From an uncultured Myxococcales bacterium (GTDB lineage Bacteria > Myxococcota_A > UBA9042), in contig CAIYWC010000035.1 in the NCBI GenBank assembly GCA_903929795.1, positions 1 through 50,172 of the forward strand: 50,172 bases of DNA, written 5' to 3'. Under the pieces are notes generated by a model that saw only the letters and a list, made by a program, of their open reading frames with translations, searched no databases and had not been told where the DNA came from. Both the position numbers and the translations under genes were made by a program. Shown here piece by piece: positions 26,105-33,493 of this stretch (position 1 is its first letter; the number at the start of each line of letters is the position of its first letter).

Positions 26105-26446
26105 GTGCGGCTGCGGAGCCGCGGGCCTGTCATACGGCGTGAGCATCACAAAGACGCGCCTACCCAGCAGGGCCTGCCACGCGACCGCCGCCTTGGCCAC
26201 GGCCTCCTGACGCAGCGGCGTCATCCGGTCTGCCGCCTCGGGATCCGGGTCGAGCAAGCGGAGCGACCCTGCGGTCCCCTCGCGCACCTCTTGGGGGGCA
26301 GTCGTGAACGTGACGAAGCGCTTCTGCACGCCGCCGAGACGATGGTAGACGACGAGCCGGGGATAGCCGTCTGCCACCCGCGGGTCGGCTTGGGCGACGC
26401 GCTTGGCTTCAGCGGCGAATGTGCGTTTTCTGCGTTTTGAGACCAT
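26102..26446 (-). CDS. Uncharacterised basic protein (114 aa) under operator B
   Basis: ATG 26446 has GGGAG 8 nt upstream. The N-terminus is very basic (VSKRRKRTFAAEAKRVAQ), the middle is beta-like (PRLVVYHRLGGVQKRFVTFTTA), and the C-terminus ends RRVFVMLTPYDRPAAPQPH. No family recognised; there is no Cys or membrane segment. The last codons and stop lie at the edge of the MITE-like element, so the original C-terminus may have been altered. Operator B is 52 nt upstream. Confidence 0.55.
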   Translation of the reverse strand: MVSKRRKRTFAAEAKRVAQADPRVADGYPRLVVYHRLGGVQKRFVTFTTAPQEVREGTAGSLRLLDPDPEAADRMTPLRQEAVAKAAVAWQALLGRRVFVMLTPYDRPAAPQPH

Positions 26447-26498
26447 GATTTTACTCCCGAAAATTCCTCAGATGATTCCTTTTGAAAAACTGTTCCTA

Positions 26499-26517
26499 TG
26501 CGACAGCCGTTGTCGCA
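26499..26517. promoter_or_regulatory. Operator B, perfect TGCGACA-N5-TGTCGCA
   Basis: Spacer GCCGT; the repeat extends by one more pair (A/T) to 8-nt arms (26498-26518). It lies between two tandem leftward genes, 52 nt before the 114-aa gene's ATG, so that gene has its own regulated promoter rather than relying on readthrough. No clear -10 is visible downstream. Confidence 0.78.
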
Positions 26518-26524
26518 TTGCGAC

Positions 26525-27079
26525 TCATTCCTCTTCCGCCCAAAAGGCAACGTGGTAGCCGCGCTCGCGCTCCGTCACGCACGGAAAGCCCAGCTCTGAG
26601 ACAAACCGCGCCAGCGCATCCCACAGCAGGTCGTCATCCAGCGGTTCGTTGGACAGAACCTTCAGCGGGCCGGTCCGGTAGGGCTCCACGCCGTCGATGA
26701 CGTTCAAGGTGAACCGGCAGCCGCGAAAGTCCGCGGTCCCTTCGTTCAGCAGCATCACCGGCGCGTTGCGCCCGACGCTTACTTTGCACGCGTCTTCTTC
26801 GAAGCCCAGCCACGCGAGTCCGCGCTTGGCGGCTTTACTCACCTGTTTGGGCGGCTTGGTCAGGTCGACGCCGAGCGCGGTCCGGCCGGTTTCGGTGGCG
26901 AAGTAGCACGGCGCGGCTTCGGTGCCGCCGTTGCGGAGCAGCCCGTCGTTGCACAGGCGGATGGCGACCTTGGCGCTGCCGGGGTCCCAGTTGCGGTCCG
27001 GACGCCAGCCGTCGTCGGGGCCTGCGGCGTAGGCGGTCAACAGCACGCGGGCTTGCGCGGTTGTGAGTCTCTTGGCCAT
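26525..27079 (-). CDS. Uncharacterised protein (184 aa) under operator C
   Basis: Start at ATG 27079, which begins the well-behaved sequence AKRLTTAQARVLLTAYAAG; the frame runs on to 27154 but would cross operator C. The first 75 residues look like a winged-helix/HTH reader domain (ARVLLTAYAAGPDDGW, then AIRLCNDGLLRN). The C-terminal half ends WDALARFVSELGFPCV, then ERGYHVAFWAEEE. Function unknown; DNA binding is a guess from the N-terminal helices. Confidence 0.6.
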   Translation of the reverse strand: MAKRLTTAQARVLLTAYAAGPDDGWRPDRNWDPGSAKVAIRLCNDGLLRNGGTEAAPCYFATETGRTALGVDLTKPPKQVSKAAKRGLAWLGFEEDACKVSVGRNAPVMLLNEGTADFRGCRFTLNVIDGVEPYRTGPLKVLSNEPLDDDLLWDALARFVSELGFPCVTERERGYHVAFWAEEE

Positions 27080-27134
27080 GAGGAGGTCCTGCCCTGCGCC
27101 GGTGGAGTGGCGATGGGACAAGGATAGGCGGGGG

Positions 27135-27153
27135 TGCGACAGGAAGTGTCGCA
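27135..27153. promoter_or_regulatory. Operator C, perfect TGCGACA-N5-TGTCGCA
   Basis: Spacer GGAAG. It lies 55 nt upstream of the 184-aa gene (leftward). A -10-like TATCCT (27121-27126, minus strand) follows 8 nt after the repeat, matching the arrangement at operators A and E. Confidence 0.78.
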
Positions 27154-27344
27154 TGGCATCCCGCCTCGTGAATCGGCGAACTCGGCCCGGCAGGGTCGGC
27201 GTGCTGCAAGGTCTTGAGCCAAGTCACGATTTCCCTCTCGGGGACACACGGGCAACGAGCGCGGTCGTGCCGAGTATGCGCAGGTTGATTGGCGTTGCCG
27301 ATCTCGGCCAGCCTGCCGTCGAATGTCCGACAAGGGGTGCTCCG

Positions 27345-28346
27345 TCAATCGATCTCCAACCGCGGCGCGCCTCTCACTGGTGCCGAATTCGCTGACGTTG
27401 CCGCCTGGGACACGAGCGTTGACTCTGTTGCGGCACCGGCGTCCGGAGCCGACGCCAATTCGGGCACGTCATCGTCGGCCAAGTCGCCGCTCGCCGTCCA
27501 GGTCCTCCAGATCGACGTCACTGGCTGGATCGCGACGGCGCAGATGGCCTCCAGAACCTGTGGCAACTGCGCTTCGATGCGTTCAAGGTGACGGCTCACG
27601 ACGCGGTTTGTCGTCAGGAATTCGCGTACGTGCCGCTTCCTCACCGCGACCAGCTCCGACGAGTTCCCGCCATCCGCACCCGCGACGAGGGCCAACGAAA
27701 CCAGGCGCGAAACCGGGACCAGCGCGTTCACGCCGTCGCCAACGCCCAGCAGGCGCCCGTGTTTTCGCAGCGGCGTCGCCCACGCAAGGGCGTTTTGCCA
27801 GCCGACGTCGCTCAGACGCGGTTCACCGAGCGGCGGCAGGAGCACATCCAAATCCACGCTCAGCTGCGCGAATACGCCAGACGCATTCCGTGGCACCTTG
27901 ACGTACTCGCCGCGCGACTTCGCCCACTCGCGCCCTGACCGGGTGAGGCCGAAGTTCCCGGCGGCAAACGCAAGAATGGCGGATTGCACCGCGGACCGGC
28001 CCATCGTGTAGAACACGCCGCCGCGGACTGCGGCCACCGTTGGGCGCATTCGAAGCGGCGGTTGGGCTGAGACGGTTTCGAACGCGCGAACGCAGACGTC
28101 TGCGGACTCATCCACCTCGCCATAGCGGTAGACGGGAAAGACGTCAGGAAAACCGCCGGACAGGAGCCATGCCGCCGCTTCGACGACGCACCACGGCTCA
28201 ATGTCGAGAAAATGTCGTTCGTCGGTGCCAAGAAGCACGCCGCCATCCCATAGCCGGTCACCGCGCAGGCCGATGGCTGCTGCCTCCTCAAGCCCGTACA
28301 AGCCAGCGGCCCAATCGATCAGCATGTGGAAACGGTGCGTGCTCAT
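27345..28346 (-). CDS. Uncharacterised 333-aa protein under operator D
   Basis: ATG 28346 has GAGGGG about 7 nt upstream; the frame extends much further right but would include operators D and E and overlap the divergent AAA gene. The N-terminus reads STHRFHMLIDWAAGLYGLEE, then a WLLSGGFPDVFPVYRYGEV block and a possible wHTH (FAAGNFGLTRSGREWAKSRG). The last 60 residues are Ala/Ser-rich and probably disordered. I recognise no family. It is divergent from the second tandem-AAA ATPase with two operators between them, so the two are probably co-regulated. Confidence 0.6.
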   Translation of the reverse strand: MSTHRFHMLIDWAAGLYGLEEAAAIGLRGDRLWDGGVLLGTDERHFLDIEPWCVVEAAAWLLSGGFPDVFPVYRYGEVDESADVCVRAFETVSAQPPLRMRPTVAAVRGGVFYTMGRSAVQSAILAFAAGNFGLTRSGREWAKSRGEYVKVPRNASGVFAQLSVDLDVLLPPLGEPRLSDVGWQNALAWATPLRKHGRLLGVGDGVNALVPVSRLVSLALVAGADGGNSSELVAVRKRHVREFLTTNRVVSRHLERIEAQLPQVLEAICAVAIQPVTSIWRTWTASGDLADDDVPELASAPDAGAATESTLVSQAATSANSAPVRGAPRLEID

Positions 28347-28419
28347 GTGAATTGCCCCTCGTGCGGTCGTAGTGAAATCGGGCGAACTTGTAGACCGTCC
28401 CGCACCGTCGCGGCACCCA

Positions 28420-28438
28420 GCGACAACCAATGTCGCAC
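28420..28438. promoter_or_regulatory. Operator D, one-mismatch copy (AGCGACA-N5-TGTCGCA)
   Basis: Spacer ACCAA; the first base of the left arm is A instead of T. It is 73 nt upstream of the leftward 333-aa gene, and its centre is 46 nt from that of operator E in the same divergent region. I see no good -10 near it. Confidence 0.65.
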
Positions 28439-28465
28439 TACGCCCGGCGGCACCCTGCTCGCGGA

Positions 28466-28484
28466 TGCGACACGTCTTGTCGCA
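28466..28484. promoter_or_regulatory. Operator E, perfect TGCGACA-N5-TGTCGCA, before tandem-AAA gene
   Basis: Spacer CGTCT. A -10-like TATCTT (28494-28499) follows 9 nt after the repeat, and the GGAGG Shine-Dalgarno follows it closely, so the leader would be only about 12 nt. The repeat would occupy the -35 region. Confidence 0.8.
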
Positions 28485-28518
28485 CACCGCTCGTATCTTG
28501 CGTCTGGAGGAAACCACC

Positions 28519-30615
28519 ATGCCCCGGACATCCACGCAGCAAGCCCAACTCGTTCTGGACGATCGGACAGCCGAAGTTCGAGCAACAGCCAACGACCACA
28601 TGCGCCAATGCGTCATCTGGACCACCCGCCTCGTCCTCGCCGGCGTCGCGCACACCGCGCGTGGCGCCGCCGTTCTGGAAGACATCGACCCCGACACCCG
28701 CCGCCTCGTCGGCTTCCCGATGCGCGCCAAGGGCTCGGCGCTGACCGTCGCCGCGCTGAAATCCCGCCTCGCCGCGCTTCAGCCCGATAAGCCCGCGCGT
28801 AGCGGGCCGCTGTTTCAGAATGTGACGATGCTCGGCGATGCGCTGGGGCTCTCGGTCGTGGAGCGCGACATTCTTGCTCTGGCCGTGATGATGGCGACGA
28901 CCGAGGGCGTGAACGAGACGTTCTGGCCGATTGCGCCGCTGGCTTGGTCGCACGTCACGACGATTCTGGCGACGGCTCTGGACGCGCCGCTCTCCGAACT
29001 GCGCGCCGCGCTGCGTCCGTCATCGCCGCTGCTGGCTACGCGCCTGGTCAAGCGTGGGCGTGTGCGACGTCACGAGGAAGTGCTGCAGCTGTTGGATGGT
29101 TTTGGCGAGGTGATGCTCGAAGAGCACACGGAGGTCGACAAGCTCGTCGCGCACCTGTTCAGCCCCGCGCCGGAGCCGACGCTCGTGCTCGCGGATTTTC
29201 CGCACGTTGCGCAGGATTTGGCGCTGCTGGTGCCGATTCTGAAGACGGCGTGTCGCGACCGCACCGTCGGTTTTGACGCGCTGATCCACGGCCCGCCGGG
29301 TACGGGCAAGACCGAGCTTGCGCGGGTCGTGGCGAACGCCATCGACGCGCGGCTGTATGAAGTTAATGTCTCAGACGACGACGGCGAGGCGCTCGATCGC
29401 GGCAAGCGGCTGGCGGCCTGGACGCTTTCGCAGCAGATTCTGGGGCACAAAGTGGGCTCGCTGGTGCTGTTTGACGAGGCCGAGGACGTGTTTCCGCGCG
29501 GTGGCGGTCTGGCGGCGATGCTGGGGCTGGAGGAGGCAACGTCGGGCGGCAAAGGCTGGATGAACCGCGCGCTGGAGACGCACGCGGTGCCGACGGTTTG
29601 GATCAGCAACGCGATTGACCAGATCGATCCGGCGTACCTGCGGCGTTTTGACATCGTGGTGGAGGTGCGTCCGCCGCCGGCGGCGATTCGGCGGCAAGTG
29701 CTGGAGAAACACATGAGCGCGCTGCCCGTGGGCGAGGCGTGGCTGGACCGCGCTTCGCACGATGAGCGGATTGCGCCCGCACATGTCGAGCGTGCGGCAC
29801 GCGCGCTGCGGATGCTGGAGACGGACAGTCAGGTGACGGCGGAAGCGGCGCTGGACCGGCTGCTGGAGCCGCAGCTGGATCGCGTGGGCGCGCGGCGCGC
29901 GGGCGGGACGATGGCGTGCGGTCCGTACGATCTGAGCCTGGTGAACGCGAGCCACGACGTGAACGCGCTCGCGGCGGCGCTGGCCAAGAATCCGCGCGGG
30001 ACGCTGTGTCTCTACGGGCCGCCGGGCACGGGCAAGACGGCGTTTGTGCAGCACTTGGCAACTGCGACAGGGCTGGGCGTGCTGCAAAAGCGCGGTTCGG
30101 ACTTGATGGGTGCGTATGTCGGTGAGACGGAGAAAGCGATCGCCGCGATGTTCCGCCAGGCGCGCGACGAGAAGCGGCTGCTGTTTCTGGATGAAGCCGA
30201 CTCGTTCCTGCAGGACCGCGCGAACGCGCAGCGGCAGTGGGAGGTGGCCATCGTCAACGAACTGCTGGTGCAAATGGAGGCGTTTGACGGGCTGTTTGTG
30301 TGCGCCACCAACCTGATCGACAGTCTGGATCGCGCTTCGCTGCGGCGGTTTTCGCTGAAGATTCGGTTCGATGCGCTGACGGCGGATCAGCGGTGGCACA
30401 TGCTGAGTCGAATGTGCGCGACGCCGCCGGAGGACGCGCTGCGTGCGCGGCTGGACCAACTGCAGACGCTCGCAGCGGGCGACTTTGCCGCGGTGGCGCG
30501 GCAGATGGCGATGTTGGGCAATGCGGTGACGGCGGAAGCGGTGGTCGCGGCCCTGGAGGAGGAGGCGATGCTGAAGGGGCGGACGGCGGCGCGGAAGGTG
30601 GCCGGGTTTCGTTAG
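28519..30615 (+). CDS. Second tandem-AAA ATPase, 698 aa
   Basis: ATG 28519 follows GGAGG by 8 nt; the frame from 28372 would run through both operators. An N-terminal helical domain (LGLSVVERDILALAVMM) is followed by two AAA modules: Walker A at 258-265 (GPPGTGKT) with Walker B near 319 (LVLFDEAEDVF), then Walker A at about 500-507 (GPPGTGKT) with Walker B near 558 (LFLDEADSFL). Sensor-like ISNAIDQ and ATNLIDSLDRASLRR follow each. The layout parallels the AAA gene at 19600-21834, but the two are clearly divergent in sequence. It is a single-gene unit with its own operator; a shared client or a hetero-complex with the other AAA protein is possible but unproven. Confidence 0.87.
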   Translation: MPRTSTQQAQLVLDDRTAEVRATANDHMRQCVIWTTRLVLAGVAHTARGAAVLEDIDPDTRRLVGFPMRAKGSALTVAALKSRLAALQPDKPARSGPLFQNVTMLGDALGLSVVERDILALAVMMATTEGVNETFWPIAPLAWSHVTTILATALDAPLSELRAALRPSSPLLATRLVKRGRVRRHEEVLQLLDGFGEVMLEEHTEVDKLVAHLFSPAPEPTLVLADFPHVAQDLALLVPILKTACRDRTVGFDALIHGPPGTGKTELARVVANAIDARLYEVNVSDDDGEALDRGKRLAAWTLSQQILGHKVGSLVLFDEAEDVFPRGGGLAAMLGLEEATSGGKGWMNRALETHAVPTVWISNAIDQIDPAYLRRFDIVVEVRPPPAAIRRQVLEKHMSALPVGEAWLDRASHDERIAPAHVERAARALRMLETDSQVTAEAALDRLLEPQLDRVGARRAGGTMACGPYDLSLVNASHDVNALAAALAKNPRGTLCLYGPPGTGKTAFVQHLATATGLGVLQKRGSDLMGAYVGETEKAIAAMFRQARDEKRLLFLDEADSFLQDRANAQRQWEVAIVNELLVQMEAFDGLFVCATNLIDSLDRASLRRFSLKIRFDALTADQRWHMLSRMCATPPEDALRARLDQLQTLAAGDFAAVARQMAMLGNAVTAEAVVAALEEEAMLKGRTAARKVAGFR

Positions 30616-30754
30616 CAGCATCATGCGCGTGTAGTCCTTCGCATGTTTGTTCGATCGAGTATTCAACGCGGACAGGCGCACCCGGTTGATTGACTCGATG
30701 AGCCTCCGTGCCTACGCTCGGGCCGAAAATTGAGCACTGGGAGGAGCACGCGGA

Positions 30755-31450
30755 ATGCCGAAGAACGCCAAAGCGAGCAGACACATGATCGCCCCGCTTG
30801 TGGGGACTGCACTGGAGCCCGCGTTGAAGTTGTTGCAAGACGAGCACGACAGGTGGGCAGGGGCAGTTCACGTCGCAGTCCGCGGCCACTCGGCTCATGA
30901 CACACCCATGCGTGGCATCCAGCTCAAGCGAATCGAAGTTGAGGTCGAAGGAGCCGCCGGTCAGCGGCAGAAGCTGACGGAAGTCATCAATCAGCTCGCG
31001 ACGATTGAACGGTTGCTCGCCGCGATGCGATGGGCTCGCAGCCACCTGCATGACTTTGACACTGTCGTGATTGCCCACCCCACCACGAGTAGCCGGCCTC
31101 GGAACGTGTTCGAGGTCGACGGCGCCAAGAGGTCGGAACCAGCGGACAATGACCTGATTCTGGCGGACGCCGCAGGTAGGCAATGCTGGTTCGAAGTTTC
31201 AGATGTGGTTGGCGAGAGTGATGGCAATCGCAAGGAAGCGAAGGAGCGCGCGTCATTGACGCGGGCGTCCAACGGCGTCGAAGTTCATCGGCGGTACCTG
31301 GTCGTGAGTCAATCGTTTTGCGACTTGATTTGGCGGAATGAACAGGCGGCGAGAGCGAAGGGCTATGGAGCGAGGCATCCCGTGAGCGACTTGGCAGAAC
31401 CGCACGCGCAGGAAACTTGGCTCGTCGAGTTTTCCCCCGTCGAGAAATGA
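30755..31450 (+). CDS. Uncharacterised 231-aa protein, possible degenerate nuclease fold
   Basis: ATG 30755 has GGGAGGAG 9 nt upstream. The middle reads EPADNDLILAD, then RQCWFEVSDVVGES, which resembles the strand pattern of PD-(D/E)XK enzymes (acidic residue, then E-V-x), but the Lys is replaced by Ser, so activity is doubtful. A long amphipathic helix (LTEVINQLATIERLLAAMRW) precedes it. The C-terminus includes YLVVSQSFCDLIW. Followed after 10 nt by the putative lipoprotein gene and a third ORF, forming a three-gene operon without a regulon operator. Confidence 0.6.
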   Translation: MPKNAKASRHMIAPLVGTALEPALKLLQDEHDRWAGAVHVAVRGHSAHDTPMRGIQLKRIEVEVEGAAGQRQKLTEVINQLATIERLLAAMRWARSHLHDFDTVVIAHPTTSSRPRNVFEVDGAKRSEPADNDLILADAAGRQCWFEVSDVVGESDGNRKEAKERASLTRASNGVEVHRRYLVVSQSFCDLIWRNEQAARAKGYGARHPVSDLAEPHAQETWLVEFSPVEK

Positions 31451-31460
31451 AGGTAGTTCA

Positions 31461-31799
31461 ATGATTCTAAGTGTTATTTTGGCTGCTCTTGTCCTGGCGG
31501 GGTGCCCTTCCGCCAATGCAAAGTCCGTCGTGATCAGCGGGCGCGAGCTCACGCTACGCTGGCCCGAACTCATCGGCCAGACGCTTCACCTCCGCATCAC
31601 GCCGGTGCGCGCGCTGGACGTTGCGCGCTATCTCGTGAAGGTCGACAAGAGCCCCGCCGTCCTGTTGGTCGCGCCTTGCAAGATCTGGTCCGGTCCGAAA
31701 GTCGTATGCGCGGCCGTCACCGGCGAGGAAACGGTGCTTGCCGGCGGGCGGACGCGTCTCGTCGGACTGATGCTGGCGGACTGCGAGAAGGCGCCGTGA
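31461..31799 (+). CDS. Small putative lipoprotein (112 aa)
   Basis: AAGG lies 7 nt before the ATG. The N-terminus ILSVILAALVLAGCPSANA looks like a signal peptide ending in a lipobox (LAGC), although the usual basic residues after Met are missing, which lowers confidence in export. The mature part is beta-rich (LTLRWPELIGQTLHLRITP) with three further Cys. No family recognised. It overlaps the next gene's GTG by 4 nt. Confidence 0.55.
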   Translation: MILSVILAALVLAGCPSANAKSVVISGRELTLRWPELIGQTLHLRITPVRALDVARYLVKVDKSPAVLLVAPCKIWSGPKVVCAAVTGEETVLAGGRTRLVGLMLADCEKAP

Positions 31800-32215
31800 C
31801 CTGCGCGTTCTTCATCTCCCCGGCGGGCGAACTGCTCTCCGTGGCGACCTCGCACATCGCCGTTGTCATCGCCGACCCACAGCGCTTTGGCGTGACGCGT
31901 GCATTCATCGAAGCACGGCACGCGCAACACGGCGAGCCGCTTGGCTTGGAAGGTCGCGCGCGGAGCGAAGTGCTGGTGCGCGTGCTGGAGGCTGGGTGGA
32001 TTCGCGTTCGCGAACAGCCGCCGAAGTCGCCGGTGCGGTGGCACCTTCAAGTGTCAACGCTGAACGACGACCATCGCGCACGTCTGGCCGCGTTTGCGCG
32101 TGAGGCGCTGCGCGAGCACGGTCCGATTCGCGCGTGGCCGACGGACTTGGTCACGGTTCTCGATGCGGAAGGCGATGTGCTGTGGCGTGGTCCGTTGGCC
32201 GAGTTGGGCGCATGA
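31796..32215 (+). CDS. Uncharacterised 139-aa protein
   Basis: I choose GTG 31796 because it overlaps the upstream stop as GTGA; the same frame is open further left but only inside the lipoprotein gene. The sequence begins TCAFFISPAGELLSVATSHI and contains GLEGRARSEVLVRVLEAGWIRVRE, a compact alpha/beta protein with no membrane segment. The opening resembles small proteins in phage and mobile-element cargo that I cannot name. Third gene of the 30755-32215 operon. Confidence 0.5.
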   Translation: MTCAFFISPAGELLSVATSHIAVVIADPQRFGVTRAFIEARHAQHGEPLGLEGRARSEVLVRVLEAGWIRVREQPPKSPVRWHLQVSTLNDDHRARLAAFAREALREHGPIRAWPTDLVTVLDAEGDVLWRGPLAELGA

Positions 32216-32245
32216 CGCCCGGACTCGCCGCAGGAGACGACCTGC

Positions 32246-32743
32246 TCACGCGACCATCTTCCACACCTCACGCACCAGCTGCGCCATCACGTCATGGCTC
32301 GCGCTCAGGCGGTGATTGTCATCCACCACCGTCAACGGCAGGCCGTTAGCCATGCAATACGCCTCCACAGCCGTCAGCGGCACGATGTCGTCGCGCGTCC
32401 CTTGCAGGATCCGCACCGGGATGGGCAGCGTCATCGCCGGCGGCGTCCACCCACGCTCCTCCCGATGCACTGCTGGCGCGCACAGCACCATCGCCGCGAC
32501 TTGCTCGGGATGCGCCGCCGCGAATTTCAGCGCCATCAGTCCGCCAAACGACGAGCCGACGAGCACCAGCCGCTGATGGCCCGCGAGCGCCGCCTCGACG
32601 ATGCGGAAGCGATCATCCGGGACGATGAGCTTGCTGCAATCCGGTTCGAGGACGTCGCCCAGTCCGAGGCTTTGGAGTGTGAGGAACTTGCTGCCGCCGG
32701 GCTCGGACTCAAGACCGTGGAGAAAAACGAGCTGAGGGGACAT
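32246..32743 (-). CDS. Small alpha/beta hydrolase (165 aa)
   Basis: ATG 32743 has GGAG 7 nt upstream; the longer frame to 33202 is antisense to the YqaJ gene. The oxyanion region is LVFLHGLES, the nucleophile elbow is VGSSFGGL with Ser65, the acid is Asp118/119 in LQGTRDDIVP and the His is His144 in VDDNHRLS. This is a complete catalytic triad in a short RBBP9/YcfP-like esterase layout. Substrate unknown. Divergent from the YqaJ gene; the shared 88-nt region contains no TGCGACA repeat. Confidence 0.8.
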   Translation of the reverse strand: MSPQLVFLHGLESEPGGSKFLTLQSLGLGDVLEPDCSKLIVPDDRFRIVEAALAGHQRLVLVGSSFGGLMALKFAAAHPEQVAAMVLCAPAVHREERGWTPPAMTLPIPVRILQGTRDDIVPLTAVEAYCMANGLPLTVVDDNHRLSASHDVMAQLVREVWKMVA

Positions 32744-32831
32744 GAGAGGACTCCGAGGCGTGAAACACGAGCTTCGCAGCTTGCCACAGCCGCGAGCGCG
32801 GCCCAAGCTCTTGGGGTCACTGGAGGCGAAG

Positions 32832-33413
32832 ATGCCGTACACGCGAATCACGCTGGAACAAGGCACCGCCGACTGGCTGGCGTGGCGGACGCAAGGCATC
32901 GGCGCGTCGGAGGCACCGGCGATTCTGGGCGAGAACCCGTGGAAGTCGCGGCGCGCGCTGCTGGCGGAGAAGTGCGGGCTGGCGCGGCGCGACTTCAACA
33001 GCGCGGCGATGGCTTTTGGCACGCGCACGGAACCGGAGGCCCGCGCGCGCTTCGTCGCGCAGGTCGGCGTGCACGTGGAGCCAGCCTGCGTGCAGAGCAA
33101 CACCCACGCGTGGCTGCGGGCGAGCCTGGACGGGCTGGCACTGGACGGCACGCGCGCGGTGGAGATCAAGTGCGGGCCGAGCGTGTACGCCAATACCGCC
33201 AAAGACGAGCGGCCGCCGCGCTACTACATGGGGCAGCTGCAGCACATTTTGGCGATTACGGCGCTGCCGGAAATCGACTTCTGGTGCTACCTGCCGGGGC
33301 AAGTGCCGGTGCACGTGGTGGTGGCGCGGGATGACGCGTACATCGCGCGGATGCTTGCGGCGGAGGCGGAGTTTTGGGCGGAAGTGGTGGCGTTTCGGCG
33401 GCTGGGGCGGTAG
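32832..33413 (+). CDS. YqaJ-family viral-type recombinase/exonuclease
   Basis: 193 aa from ATG 32832 (GGAGG 5 nt upstream). Family signatures in order: WLAWRTQGIGASEAPAILG, FGTRTEPEARARF, SLDGLALDG, VEIKCG (the E-x-K of the lambda-exonuclease-like core) and YMGQLQHILAITALPEID (conserved Gln). All expected catalytic residues are present. YqaJ proteins are 5'-3' exonucleases of phage and mobile-element recombination systems, normally with a RecT/Bet-type annealing partner; I see none here. A truncated copy of this gene lies at 36072-36392. Confidence 0.85.
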   Translation: MPYTRITLEQGTADWLAWRTQGIGASEAPAILGENPWKSRRALLAEKCGLARRDFNSAAMAFGTRTEPEARARFVAQVGVHVEPACVQSNTHAWLRASLDGLALDGTRAVEIKCGPSVYANTAKDERPPRYYMGQLQHILAITALPEIDFWCYLPGQVPVHVVVARDDAYIARMLAAEAEFWAEVVAFRRLGR

Positions 33414-33453
33414 ACGACGCGTGCGAACTGTGTTGATGCGCGCGGTCGGCCAA

Positions 33454-33472
33454 TGCGACAGTACTTGTCGCT
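33454..33472. promoter_or_regulatory. Operator F, one-mismatch copy (TGCGACA-N5-TGTCGCT), before PcfJ-like gene
   Basis: Spacer GTACT; the last base of the right arm is T instead of A. The ATG of the PcfJ-like gene is only 21 nt away. A -10-like GACAAT (33480-33485) lies 7 nt after the repeat, which would make the transcript almost leaderless. Confidence 0.7.
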
Positions 33473-33493
33473 GCGTAGGGACAATGTTCCGGC

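Noticed and set aside
23684..26133. Open frames of 430 aa (plus) and 410 aa (minus) across the MoxR, SWIM and WYL genes
   Set aside because: Both are shadows of genes with clear MoxR, SWIM and WYL motifs.
29251..29257. TGTCGCG resembling half of the operator
   Set aside because: It lies inside the AAA gene, and the bases 12 nt upstream do not form the other arm.
29371..30681. 436-aa minus-strand frame
   Set aside because: Antisense to the second tandem-AAA gene; no recognisable motif.
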